64,000 nucleotides of DNA from Hydractinia symbiolongicarpus (taxonomy: Eukaryota; Cnidaria; Hydrozoa; Anthoathecata; Hydractiniidae), in NCBI RefSeq assembly GCF_029227915.1, contig NC_079875.1, positions 18,779,001 to 18,843,000 of the forward strand, in the 5' to 3' direction. This document shows positions 10,658 through 22,170 of this stretch, piece after piece. The translations under genes were made by a program, and so were the position numbers. The first letter of the stretch is position 1; each line of letters opens with the position of its first letter. The notes below the pieces were generated by a model. That model worked only from the letters and a program-made list of their open reading frames with translations, was not told the DNA's origin and searched no databases.

Positions 10658-12295
10658 TATACATATTTAAGATAGCTTTTTTTTTGCACCTTGTCGCGTA
10701 ACGCAACCCTAACTGATTTTGCAATGTTTAACCAATTTACAATATCCTGCTGTGTTTTTACTTTGGTAAATTTTATGCTTTCCTAGTTTCTAATTGCTTC
10801 ACTGCTACTCAATTAAAATCACCAAACTTAAACATCAACTTCTTTTGTGTTATTTTGTGAGGAAATAGGTTTGCTCCCTTTTTTGTATAAGTTTTCAACT
10901 TAACAATGATTTTGGACAAAGTAGATCGAAAAACACTCGTAATACGACATATATTAACATTATTTGACCAAAATTTCGATGGAAAAAAAATATTTTACTC
11001 TTCTTTTCGCGACCGCTGAAGTGGTTCTTATGAGAGTAGGAATTAAATGTGAATAAATATAAATACCTATTTTAAACTAAAAGTATATCTTCGCAAATCT
11101 GCTTGCACTATGAGCATTGCTGTCCTGAATTAATTTAAGTTATGAAGCTACAGGGTTAGATGTAAGCACTATGTCGTGTAGTTGCTTAGAAAAACTCGCT
11201 AAAAGGACTAAAGCGACCAATCATGTTGCGCAATTTTTGAAATCATCAAAGCGAATATTGTGTTGCAAACATAAATGTTTGGTTTGGAACTTTATTGGAT
11301 ATGTGGTGGTATTTTTGGAAATAAAGAATCATGAAATATGAAGTGCGAAAAAAATTATTTCACAAATGCGTGCCTGCATATGAAATATTGTTTTTAAGAA
11401 ATCCAGAAAAAAATTGGCATTGCAGTAATTGTAAAAAATAGACAAATACAAAAGAAAGAAGTAAACACAAAAGTTTTTTTAATTCGTTGTTATTTGCGGT
11501 CAAGTCGGATGAGCATAAGAATTTTCCTCCCTCTAACTCGGACCCTGGATAATTTGGACATCCGCCTAGTCTTACCATTTTGCCTGTCTCTTTAGGAAAA
11601 AAATAATGTTACTCGGACTTTCTAAAACGTACTTCAAATAATTCAGTCATACTGCATAGTGTAAGTGTTTTGTATAAGCATTTCCATTTCTTACTCGTGA
11701 TGAATGGCCGCACGCAAGTAAAATGTAAGGTATTTTTTAAAATACCTTACAGCCACGGAGACGCAGAAATCAAAGCACAAATATAGGCGTGTTGGCAATG
11801 CAAAAAGCGTGGTTGATAAACAAAACACATATATCAAAAAAAAATGTGACGTTTATCGTAAGTTACGCAAAAGACGCAAGTATATGGCTATTGGCATGCT
11901 ATTTACATTTGGGTATAAGATTTATTCGTAGTTTTCGTTGCAGAAAAAAAAGGATCCACCCAAAGTTCAAACTTATTAACTAGAAGAAATCTAGTTTTTG
12001 AATTCGGCTGAATTTTATTGTTGCTGACATTTTACTCTAATTCTTGACTCCCTCACCATACATTTTTTGCGATTATAGGTAAAAAATTGCGTTTTGGGGT
12101 TAGCGGTTAGGTTTTACAATTATCGTTGGTCAGATGGCCCGAACTTTTCGCATTAAAAATTTCCAGGGATTGTGTAATTTTCATATTAGGTTACGGCCAT
12201 TGGTTGCACAAATCACGCGTTAGCGAATGCAGGTTGCAGATTTTTCCAAAGTTGTCATTGTTGCATTGCATTGCACAGTCTCATAGTTCCTACTA
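10658..12295. other. Intergenic stretch with one perfect palindrome
   Basis: No gene recognised. A 26-bp palindrome lies at 11725-11750 (GTAAGGTATTTT, then its complement). Short open frames at 11360-11578 (minus) and 11789-11983 (plus) have no family match. The Tigger element begins at 12296 after a TA. Confidence 0.5.
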
Positions 12296-12514
12296 CAGTA
12301 GAGTCTCCATAACTCGAACAGCCACGGGGAAAAGGAAATCGTTCGAGTTATGGAGACATTCGAGTTGTAGAGGTTTTCAACTTTTAGCGCAATATCCTCC
12401 CTTTACGTGAACCAGCTGGATAAAAACGTTATATTTAATCTTAAGTCTAACTTTAAGTGGGCTATTAGGTTAATGAAAGTCAAAACAATACACTTTTAAT
12501 GAATTTTTTAATGT

Positions 12515-14783
12515 TTATTTAGAAAAGAAGTCGGTGATAACTGTTTGCTTACAACTCATATCAAAATCTTTGGCGATATTACGATTCAAGTCCCTCAGGG
12601 AAGCTATCATTTCTTCTCCAAAATGTGAAAAAATACTCAAGTCTTCGAGGACGTTGATAGCTGTACGCACTTGCTCGGCCGTCGGTCTTGTGATCTTATC
12701 TTCTTCCTCCTTGTCTTCTTCGTCGACCTCTTCTAATTCTTCGTCTTGAGTCCCAGTGATCTCAGCAATGATGTCAGCAGTCTTCAGACGCCCATGGGAT
12801 GTACTGACTTCAATGTCAAAATCAATGAAATCTTCAGTTGATAAGTCAGGATCAATGTGGTCAGGAAACCTTCGTTTTATGTAAGAGAGTTCAGCATCGA
12901 GGGTTGGAATTGGGTCTTCTTCTACTTCGCTGGTTAAACTTTTAAAAGGGTCGTCATCTTCGTTGATCGCTCTTTCTGCATCCTTTTGGGAAATTCCTGA
13001 TTTTCGAAAGCAATTGGTGAATGTTTTGTTGGAAACATTATCCCATGCTTTCCTTAGCATGTACATAGCTGCAAGAATCGAGAACTTCGGAGTCGATTTT
13101 TCCTCGTCCAAGGCTTTTATCAATTTCCGCACTGCTAGCGATCGATATTTTGCTTTCAGGGCGCGGATAATTCCTTGGTCCATAGGTTGGGTTCGGGACG
13201 TGGTATTTGGAGGAAGAAAGATCAATCCTACCCATTCCAGGTTTTCAACATGAGCATGTGCGGTACAATTGTCAATAATCAAAGCAATTTTTCGCTTAGA
13301 GACAGAGAATTTTCGATCAAGCTCGCGTACCCACTCTTCAAACAGCTCTCCAGACATCCAACTCTTCTTTTGCGAACGGTATCGACAGGGTAGTGTTTTG
13401 ACACCTTTAAAGCAACGAGAGTTGGCGGACTTGCCGATTACAAACATTGGCAATCGTTCCCCCAAGGCATTACCAGCAGCTAAACCAGTAAGTCTAACTT
13501 TGCTGTGTTTTCCTCCAGAACACTTATCACCTTTCATATGCAAAGTTTTATTGGGAAGGCATTGAAAGAAAAGCCCAAATTCGTCGGCGTTAAAAATGTC
13601 TTCCAGAGGATAGCGGGAGAGAATGGTTGGTAATGTTGTCTCCGACCATGGCGCTGTCATTTCCTCAGTGACGGACCGTGATTCTCCAGCGATGGTTTTG
13701 AAGGATACTCCATACCTGAAAGGAATGGATGAGAAAAACGTTTATCTCTGTAGTTGTGACTAGTGTAGATGGAGCTTTACATTTTGTTTGATTCGAATCA
13801 TGGAATTCTAAATTTAGAATGCCATGGCCATGATTCGAATAGAAAACATTCGATTTTTACCAAGTTTCGAAGTTTTGACGAGTGAAAGAAAGCATGGAAG
13901 CCATGAAAGTCCAACAAGTCAAAAGATTAACAGACATTATTTGTTGTATAGAACTTCCTATCATTAAACTTATTACGTACGAAATCGACGCTTTTGTCAT
14001 GGGGTATCATGTTTATAAAAGTAATTGGACACCCTCTGTTGGAGATGAATTTTATGGTTTCATGGAACCAACAAATAAAATGGATAAATATGCAGTTGCA
14101 GTCAAGAAAAATGATGGAGAAATCATTGGACATCTACCACTAGGAAAGTCAGGACGCTTTGCAAAAGTCATATTTTACTTTCTGAAGAATGACAGCTTCA
14201 ATGTTTGCAAAATAACAATTACTGGAAAGTCATTGAATGCTGGTGATGGATTAGGGATGAAAGTCCCATGGAAATTATCCTTCCTCTCTGAAAGAGAGTC
14301 TATTGATATTTTGAAAAAACAACTACCAAAGCTATTGTAACATTTTTTTAGATTTTATCTTCACGAAGATAAACAAACAAAATCTTAGTCAACTAACCTG
14401 GTTTTCCATTTAGCCATCCACCCCTGAGAATCTTGAAATGACTCGACACCCAACGCTTCGGCAAACTCAAGAGCTTTCTCTTTCAGCATCGGGCCACTGA
14501 TTGGGATATTCTCACTCCTCATCATAAGTAACCATTTATGAACAGCTTTGTTCACATCTTCGAATTTTTCTGGCTTTGATCTCTTCGATGTTTGCCCGTT
14601 GTTAAACTGCTTGTAAATCTTTTCTTTATTTTTTTTCCAAGTTGACAGGGTGCTTGGAGGAATTTTGAACTCTTTTGCCACATCCTTTGGCGCAGTACCC
14701 TTTTCCAACGCTTTAAGAGCTTTGTACTTGATTTTGCACGACTTATTGTCAATTCGACGCTTTGATCCTGCCACAGACGACAT
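12515..14783 (-). CDS. Tigger/pogo transposase, two exons, 528 aa
   Basis: DDE transposase that cuts and pastes its element at TA sites. Exon 1 is 14783-14398 and exon 2 is 13715-12515; the intron is gt...ag and the junction reads WKTR/YGVSFKTI, continuous with the family. Exon 1 encodes a psq/CENP-B-type helix-turn-helix region (SCKIKYKALKALEKG, KDVAKEFKIPPSTLSTWKKN) followed by a second DNA-binding domain (PISGPMLKEKALEFA, SFQDSQGWMAKWK). Exon 2 holds the DDE_1 core with three acidic residues in context: NADEFGLFF, IDNCTAHAH and QPMDQGIIRA. An acidic stretch (EELEEVDEEDKEEED) follows. 528 aa is normal for Tigger proteins and no stop or frameshift was seen. The intron contains an antisense gene. 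Confidence 0.93.
13791..13840. repeat. Nested inverted repeats between transposase exon 2 and the HIRAN-like ORF
   Basis: ATTCGAATCATGG (13791-13803) is complemented by CCATGATTCGAAT (13828-13840); inside lies the 16-bp palindrome ATTCTAAATTTAGAAT (13805-13820). The site lies in the transposase intron, 53 bp upstream of the ATG at 13894. It resembles a binding site or a small foldback insertion. The TTCGAA core recalls the element's terminal motifs. Confidence 0.85.
13894..14340 (+). CDS. HIRAN-like domain protein inside the Tigger transposase intron
   Basis: 148 aa from the ATG at 13894. The core resembles HIRAN domains (a DNA-end-binding fold found in HLTF/Rad5 helicases and in stand-alone mobile-element proteins): GYHVYKSNWTPSVGDEFYGF, then MEPTNKMDKYAVAVKK, GEIIGHLPLGKS, and a later VPWKLSF. 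The E-P-x-N-x-x-D-x-x-A-V and G-x-L-P spacing are the diagnostic features. It fills most of the 682-nt intron of the transposase, on the opposite strand, and lies wholly within the terminal repeats, so it moves with the element. No ATPase or nuclease domain is attached. HIRAN is inferred by eye; the open frame is direct. A role in end recognition or host-repair interference is speculation. Confidence 0.75.
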   Translation: MEAMKVQQVKRLTDIICCIELPIIKLITYEIDAFVMGYHVYKSNWTPSVGDEFYGFMEPTNKMDKYAVAVKKNDGEIIGHLPLGKSGRFAKVIFYFLKNDSFNVCKITITGKSLNAGDGLGMKVPWKLSFLSERESIDILKKQLPKLL

Positions 14784-15174
14784 TGTTATGAGAGTGTCTT
14801 TCTTTTGAAATTCTTTAGATTTTCTCGAAAACGTTCGAAAAAGACGTTCGAAAGGTTTGGATGACGCATCATTATTTATTCGAATTAATAATAAGGCCTG
14901 CAAAACACGTATTAACAAGATTTTTAGACCCAATTTATCAGGAAAACTGTTCGAATTTTGATTATGATGTCAGAAAATTCGAGTTATGGAGAGAAAAGTC
15001 TCCAAGGGACAAAAAAATTTGTTTGAGTTAAGGGAAGATTCGAGTTATAGAGGTTCGAGTTGTAGAGGTTTTTTTATAAGAGTTTATTAGGAAATTTTCA
15101 CGGTGCCAACGAATTTGTTCGAGTTAAGGAGAGATTCGAGTTATAGAGGTTCGAGTTATGGAGACTCTACTGTA

Positions 15175-15574
15175 TAGCTATACAAACATCCTTTCACCAA
15201 GGCAATGACAAATTTGGACAAACAAGACGCATTCAATGTTCTTGTATATATCATTGTTTGGAATTTGTTTTTCTGCTCACCAAAAAAAGATAAGCCCTTG
15301 GAAACATCATTAGTCACGCAAGATATGGGTAGAAGGGTTGAAAAGCAGGGAGAAATTAGAAGAAAAAATTACCGAAAACGCAAAGCTTCTACTTTTCCTA
15401 CATTAAGTAATGCAAAAAGTAAATCAACTGGGAATGCCATAGATGTTGGTGGAAAGACACATGAGTTAAATAATATTTCACAGCGTTTTAAATCTTTCAG
15501 ATCTAAGATCGAATCTCTCCATAATTCGAACAAAAATTTTTCCCGTGGGAATTCGAATTAGGGAGAGTCAACTG
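15175..15574. mobile_element. Truncated pogo-like element with only a right end
   Basis: The segment ends with gaattcgaattagggagagt then caactg, followed by TA at 15575-15576. This has the same layout as the neighbouring elements but a different terminal sequence. The matching left end was not found, so the left border is unknown. A 118-codon open frame inside (15205-15561) shows no domain. Confidence 0.45.
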
Positions 15575-15576
15575 TA

Positions 15577-16124
15577 CAGTAGACGTCCGTTAATTCGAAC
15601 ACACAAGGGACTAAGTTGTTTGTTCGAATTAAGGAATGTTCGGATTATCGGAAGTTTAGAAAAGAAAAGAATTTTAATAAACATTTAAAGGTTTTATGCT
15701 AATATAACTTTATTACAACTTTACTACAACTTTTTATAAGAATCTTTTAACGTTGTTTGCTTGGCCATGGGCAAGGTCTCCAAATTCCTTGTAAACTTCA
15801 TTTTATTGGAAATGCCAATTTAATTAATAAATTAAAGGAATTTTGCAACCAGCGATGCATAAAAATAAATAAAAATGAAAACGTATTTTTTATTTCCCCA
15901 GAAGATTTTATTTATCGATACACAAAAGTTCGAATTAACGAGCATCATGAACCTTGAGGACTAAAGTTATTGTTCAAATTGGCGAAATGTTCGAATTATC
16001 GAAGTTCGAATTAAACAGCTTAAAATATAAGACGTTTTTAAACAAAACTCAAGGGACTTGGCAATTTGTTTGAAATAACGGAAAGTTTGAATTAAGCGGC
16101 ATTCGAATTAACGGACGTCTACTG
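15577..16124. mobile_element. Non-autonomous pogo-type element, 548 bp
   Basis: Perfect 23-bp inverted ends (CAGTAGACGTCCGTTAATTC...) are flanked by TA on each side (15575-15576 and 16125-16126). Several copies of a TTCGAATTA / GTTCGAATTAAGG motif lie near both ends. There is no coding capacity for a transposase. The left TA is shared with the end of the preceding element, so the two sit back to back. Confidence 0.9.
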
Positions 16125-16126
16125 TA

Positions 16127-16970
16127 GAGGCACGGCGGGAAGCACGGCGGGAAGCGGGTACGCAAAAAGTTGCAAAAATATGCCGATGAAAACGGTCCGA
16201 TTTTTAAACAAAAGGGTCGCTGGTCATTGTTTTATTGCCATTTCAACGAATTATCTTGATTCGTACATGAAGACAAAAGATAGAGCTTTCAAGGTGTTAC
16301 GAGGGATTAGCTCAAGCGAATGGTTTTTTATAGTCTCCCCGGTTTTTGTCATGTTGAAGGCTTATAAAAGCCTATTTAGAGATTGTTTAGTGTGTATATG
16401 TTTTGCTTACTTTGAAGATGAGGTTCTTAACTACACTTTATAATTTTACTTATTTTATATTGGGGAGTATTTTCAAAAATAATAGTCAAGTATTTTTCAG
16501 GTTTCATGGAACCTTCTTTATTCACTTAGAGAATTACACATTACACTTATATTTTTACTATATTTTTAATAGGTCAGGCATCACTGAGCCTGGGAGTAAT
16601 TTTAACAATGCTGGGTCTTGAACCCTATGCAGATGAGGGTGCTGATGAAAGGGCTGTCGACAAAAGATTTTTGTCTTTTTTTATTTGCTTTGGTCGATAG
16701 ATTCTGTGCCCCCTTCTCCCCCACCTCCTCTGCTATTAGCCTCATCGAAAATCAACTGTGAAGAGGACTCTCCTGTCATCAACCTTTCCTCATAAATGTT
16801 CAAATTTGATTAGTTGCGCTTTTCGCTTTTTTTGTGAGAAAGGTTTGAATTGATTTCCCATTTTTTGTCATGAAAATTGTGTATATAGCTAGCTAGCTGC
16901 CATATTTTCTGAATTATGTTTGGGTAGGCAGACAACAGCAAAAGTTAAATCAATCTAGCATTTCAGGTTA
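16127..16970. other. Short spacer between transposons
   Basis: Begins with a duplicated cacggcgggaag motif (about 16131-16157). Open frames at 16180-16443 and 16403-16621 encode no recognisable domain. Nothing else was identified. Confidence 0.45.
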
Positions 16971-17734
16971 GGGATCGTCTCCACGATCGTTTCAAATTTG
17001 ATCGTTTCAAGTCGTATCATTTTTTTTTGAAGCGATCTCTATACGAATTTGAAACGATTAAAACCAACAGTAATTCGTATCCCATTCGTATCAACATTTA
17101 TAAATTTACTTTAAAATCGTTTCATTTCAGTTAGAATCGTTTCTCAATCGGTTCGCAATCGTATCGTAATCACTTCATATAAATTCGTTTCAACTCCATT
17201 TTAAAATCGTTTCAAACTTTTTTGCAAGCGCTTCGTTTCGTTGCCCGTAGATCGTTTCAAAATTATTTCTAATTTATTACATTGCAATTATCATGTGTAC
17301 TATTTGTAGCCGATTTCTATAGAACCAGTTACTAAGTAAATTCTAAAGTTTTTAAATAAATATGCATAGTTTTAACTACGTAGCGCGCTGCATTCGAAAT
17401 TGTGAGAAAGGATAATTCGCAAGTAACTTATTTTTTTCTTAGATAAAATATTTATTAGACATAATATTTGCATATCGTAAAATCTTTTTTCGCAATGTAA
17501 TAACAAAATATGGCTTTGTTAGACTTGGTTTTTTTATAACGAAATACAGCAAAAAGTTGATGTTCTCTCGCTAAAAAATCTTTTTATAAAAAAATCGTTT
17601 TATAATCGTTTCGTAAATTTAAAATTTGTTTCATGAAACAACTGAAACGATTTTAAAAAATGATGATACGATCACAAAACGATCATAATCGTTTCAATTC
17701 GTATAAAATGTGAAACGATGATGGAGACGGTCCC
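16971..17734. mobile_element. PIF/Harbinger-like MITE, 764 bp
   Basis: Imperfect 24-bp inverted ends (GGGATCGTCTCCACGATCG on the left, GGGACCGTCTCCATCATCG on the right complement) are flanked by the trinucleotide TTA on both sides (16968-16970 and 17735-17737), as expected for PIF/Harbinger (TWA) insertion. The interior has no ORF and is packed with copies of ATCGTTTCA in both directions, likely degenerate transposase-binding motifs or foldback growth. Confidence 0.82.
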
Positions 17735-17737
17735 TTA

Positions 17738-19549
17738 TATACTAACAGCAGAACAACTTTTTTAGCATATCTGCAAAAAAACTTTCTAGAACTGAAAGCT
17801 TCTGAAAGCCTGAATACTATTTAAGGCATCCAGACTCTGGGCCGTCTTTATGTATGTCTCTATCTCCCCCACGTGATTTTAAAGATTCCTCCTTCACAGC
17901 TTGAAATTGAAAAATTACAACAATTTTTTTTGATACTGTTTTTTTTTCCTATCACTCTTTTCATTTTTCTTGTTATCTGTTTTTGTGTGGGTTTTCCACA
18001 CAAAGAACACAAACAAACACATCATGAAGAAGATGAAAACTCTTTTTATAAACTTGTTGAATGAAATTGTAAATTAGGGCAATTTTCCTTTTTTAGGATA
18101 AAAATAAAATAAAAATCTAAATAGCAAGAAAAATCTCTGATCTGACCGCCTTCCACTATACTTAAATGAAAAATCAATCTTTGTCACACTAAATTAGAGG
18201 ATAAATGAAAATTAGAAAAATAGGGTTGCACTAAAAATTAGAGGAAATAAATTAAGTAAAATTCGAAAAAGGCCATTCAAGTAAATTAGAGGACTCTTTA
18301 AATTTAATTGACAGTCATTTTGAAATAAAGAGCAGAAAGCACAGAGAAGGAGATATTTTTTAATTACTGAGAGAAATCCAACTCTTGTAATGGCCAGCGT
18401 TCCCCCGCAAAATCTGAACTTTAATAATCAATGCAGTTTATGGCTACTTTCTCAACATTGGTATTTTTATCTTGCGACTGTAACACACCTTCTGAAAGGT
18501 TATTATTGTTAATCGTCCAAGTTATAGTTAAGCAGGTGTGACCACAACTTTTAAAGATTGTAATTAATACTATTTATAATTTCAAAGCACGTATAATGCT
18601 ACCAGCTTGTGTGTTTCTTGTTTTTAATGTTGCTAACTTTAAAAATCAAAGGAACTGCATGTTTTTTTGCATAATTGTAGTGGGGAAAAGCATGTAATCT
18701 ATATAATAATACGCTTGTATGAGTGACAATGTGAGTCCATGACACACAAAGTACGGGTCACTTTCTTATGACGTGGCGTTACACTAAGATTTACCAAGTA
18801 GTTAAAAAAAGGCAAATAAGGGGGTTACTATTTAATTCTCTTTTCTTATTACTTTAAAAAATAAAACTCTTTTTTTTATTTTATTAAAACTAATTTTTAT
18901 TTCATTCTTTAATGTTTTTATATGTATTTTTGCTTTAAAAGCCCCGTTGGTTGGTTATAGATAGAATAATTTAATTTTACCCCCGGTTTACCTTGTGCGC
19001 GCGTGTCTAGCGGAAACAATTTACTTATCAACTGAAAAAAGAAAACCGAAGCGAAGAAGGTTGTCTCTTTTTCAAAGTAATCCTGAAAACAGTTATTTCA
19101 AACAATGTTTACTCATCATGAGGTTAGATTAAAGCTTATTTGTTTCTTTTATATTTTTGTGTTCTGGAATCGAGGTTGTATCGCATTCGAATATGAATGT
19201 AATTCGAATCTAAAATGTAAAAAACAAAACTGTTGTTGTAGAGCGACTGTTGTTGTCCAGCGAGAACAAAAAAGTTTATGTTGTTGTCAGAAATATTTGC
19301 TATAAAGAAGAAAAACGTACGAAACGTCAAAAAGAGAACTGATTGAAAATGAATCGGACAATTGTAGCTAACTATACATTTTCAATTTGTTTTCATTGGG
19401 ATGGAGCGAAGTTTAGTATTCTAAGTAAAAAACTGATTGAACTTTAATCCAGAGAACGCTAGCAAGCTACCTACTGAAAAATCAAGAGAAAAGCAGGTGT
19501 GTTGTTTATATTTTTTAGTAGAGAAATGAATTCTGGGGTATAACGACTT
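17738..19549. other. AT-rich intergenic stretch
   Basis: No gene recognised. Open frames at 17873-18064 and 19105-19305 are short and without domains. The sequence near 18710-18790 (gtatgagtgacaatgtgagt and onward) looks repeat-like, but no second copy was found in this window. Confidence 0.45.
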
Positions 19550-22170
19550 TTTAGCCATTTCTTTCAGAGCTGAATTTTCCTAAATATTAAGTTAGTTGTT
19601 GTCTCTTGAACCGGAAAATATTTTCTTTAAGAAGTACTTTTTTTGCAAGAATTTACTCTGAAAATGGGTCAGAAGTTATGATTATTATAAGAATATGTCT
19701 AAGCTTGATTGTTTATTCTAAGCATGAATAATATTTGTATGACACACAAAATTGACTGGAAGTTGAAATTTTTGTTGTATATCAAACAAACTGAACTTTT
19801 TTCTGTCCAGGAAATGTGCTGTTACATGTAGTAGAATTGCTATTAGCGAGCTATAGAAACTTAAACAGACTTTATTATCATTATGTATTTTTATGCCATA
19901 GTCATGCTAAGAAAATATTAAGAATAATGAGGATGGGATTTGTCAAGAAAGTTAAGAACATGAACGCTGAAACAAAAAAAACGCTATTCCTTTAAAATAC
20001 AGTGTGTATATCTTAGAGAATAATTTATATAAAATGTTAAAAGTAGTTTTTCTGTTGATACTGTTTTTAACGCTGCGAAGTGGTTGATGTCGTTATAATA
20101 AACCTTAATGTAAACAAGGTTAAATCAATGTTTACATCTGTTAGGCTATGATCGTTTGAAACAGTATTCGATTTTTAAATTCGAAAACACCATTGTTATC
20201 ATGCACGGAACGTTTGCGCATTGGAGGGTTGCTGTATACAATAGACTAGATAGCTAATTTGGTATGATGCATTACAAACTGTACATTGTAGAAATTTTGC
20301 AATAACCTTTTTTGTGTGACTTAACAATTTTTTCTAATGTCTGGTATACTATTTTCCCTGTTGTACTTGTGACATTGCAAAGCAAGTATATAGTTTCAGC
20401 AGATTTAGCGTTTTACATAACCATTGTTAGACACCTTCGATTTTGTTAGATCTTTTGCATTTTTATTTTATTTATTTTTATTTTGCTGTTGGACCTGCTT
20501 ATATTTTTAAACATTTTGTTTTAGCAGGTATAAATATAATGCAGATTGTGAGCAACCTTAATCCCAGGGTTTTTTTTCTTTCCTATCATTATTTTTTTTA
20601 TTGCTTAAAATGCTTATTTTTTTGGACGTTTTGATTCAGCGGTTATAGATATAGGATAATGCAAATTGTGACTTTAAAAAATTCAATTTGCTGTATTCTA
20701 TATTTCTATTTGGCCATTTCTTTCAGAGCTAAATTTTCCTTATTAACTTTGTTGTTGTGTCTTAAACCGGATAATATTTTCTTTAAGAAGCACTTTGTTT
20801 GCAAAAATATACTCCGAACAATGGTTCAGAAGTTAAGAATATCCAAAGAGTATGTTTAAGCTTGATTGTTTGTTCTAAATAAAAAAAATTGTATGATGCA
20901 CAAAAGTGATTAGTTGTTTAGTTTTTTAATACTTAACAAAGTGAACTTTTTTCTGTCCAAAGCAATGATCGGTTACATGTAGCAGAATTTGCCATTAGCT
21001 ATAGCAACTTATAGCATGCTTTATGTTATTAAGGCATTATATATTTTCAGGCCATAGCCATGCTAAGAACATATTGAGAATAATGAGGATAGCAATAGTA
21101 AAAAATGTTAAGAACATCAAGGCTGAAACTAAAACACGCCGTTTTTATAAAAGTAATTTTTCTGTTGTTACTGTTTTTAACACTACAGACTGTGTGATTC
21201 AGTGTTGATGTCGTCATAAAAAACCTAAACCTAAAACCTAAACTTAAATCAATGTGTACATCTGTTACGTTGCGATTGTTTGAAATATAATCGATTCTTA
21301 AATTCGAAAACGCTGCATTGTTATCTTCTTTGATTTTATGCGTGATTTTCTTGATTATAAGAGCAAACAAGTGTCATTTTGGCAAAAAAAATTATGTTAA
21401 TCAATTAACCTTTATAATATCTATGCAATGATAAAGTTTGAATGCACACCCCTTAACAGGTCTAAAATTACTGATGAAAGAAAATGTCTAAATTTGTTTT
21501 TACTAAAATATGACATCATAATTCATGCAGCATAATTAAATCTGAAATTCTTTAAATGTGAATATCTTGAGAACGAAAAGAGTTTTTAGCTTATTTTTTA
21601 AGCTCTATAATAAAGTCCAACATCATTTTATACCTCGGGTTCCCTTTAATATCTTGGATTGAAATATTTCGGTAGATATAAAATATAGCAAATGATTCAA
21701 GTTTTATATTTCTCTTTTTTGTGTTTTCAACTTGTATTTTGAGTATAACTTTGGAAGATTTGCCGTATACAATGGACTAAATAGCTGATTTTGTATGACT
21801 TAATGAAAGTGTTTTTTTTAATGTTTGATAACCTTTTTTTCCCTGGTGTATTTCTGGAATGGCAAAGCAAGTATATAGTTTTAGCGTATTTCGCATTTTA
21901 CGCAACAGTTGTTAGACGCCTTTGATTTTTTTGGACATTTTCCATTTTTATTTTATAATTTTTTTAATATTTTTCTTGTTGCACATGCTTATATTTTTAG
22001 ACGTTTTGTTTCAGCGGTTATAAACATAGAATAATGCAGATTGTAAGCAAACTCGATCCCAGGACTTTTTCCTCTTTTTGCCATCCCGTTATAAAAGAGA
22101 CAAAGAGCCCAGGGTTGAGGTTGAAATGTGAGTTTTAAAAATTCAAATTACTGTGTTGCATGTTTTTGTT
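19550..22170. repeat. Diverged tandem duplication upstream of MBD2/3
   Basis: Copy 1 (about 19550-20700) and copy 2 (about 20705-22170) align through many landmarks: ccatttctttcagagct at 19559 and 20714; ttctttaagaag at 19622 and 20778; gaacttttttctgtcca at 19793 and 20943; catgctaagaa at 19904 and 21059; gtatacaatgga/gaca at about 20234 and 21766; gcaaagcaagtatatagtt at 20378 and 21863; ataatgcagattgt at 20536 and 22031. Copy 2 is longer because it holds an extra 300-bp repeat (21357-21655). No protein was recognised in either copy. Confidence 0.85.
21357..21655 (+). repeat. Dispersed repeat R1, first copy
   Basis: About 300 bp, closely similar to 32485-32785: both begin agcaaacaagt.tcattttgg and end with ccaacatcattttatac followed by ttccctttaat. 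This copy interrupts the second unit of the tandem duplication, so it inserted after that duplication arose or was lost from unit 1. No terminal repeats or ORF were seen. Confidence 0.85.

Larger units (their letters stand above)
12296..15172 (-). mobile_element. Complete Tigger/pogo DNA transposon carrying a HIRAN-like gene
   Basis: The ends are perfect 24-bp inverted repeats (CAGTAGAGTCTCCATAAC...), flanked on both sides by TA (12294-12295 and 15173-15174), the target duplication typical of Tc1/mariner-pogo elements. Further copies of the motif TTCGAGTTATGGAGA / TTCGAGTTATAGAGG lie just inside both ends and point the same way at both. Contents: a two-exon transposase on the minus strand and one plus-strand ORF within its intron. 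With matching ends and open frames, the copy looks recent and possibly active. Confidence 0.93.

Noticed and set aside
13882-13893. GTG start for the HIRAN-like ORF
   Set aside because: Eukaryotic context; the in-frame ATG at 13894 is the sensible start.
14552-14752. Second minus-strand ORF in the transposase first exon
   Set aside because: Shadow frame of the transposase DNA-binding domain.
15205-15561. 118-codon ORF after the Tigger element
   Set aside because: Low-complexity basic sequence, no domain, ends inside a pogo-type terminal region.
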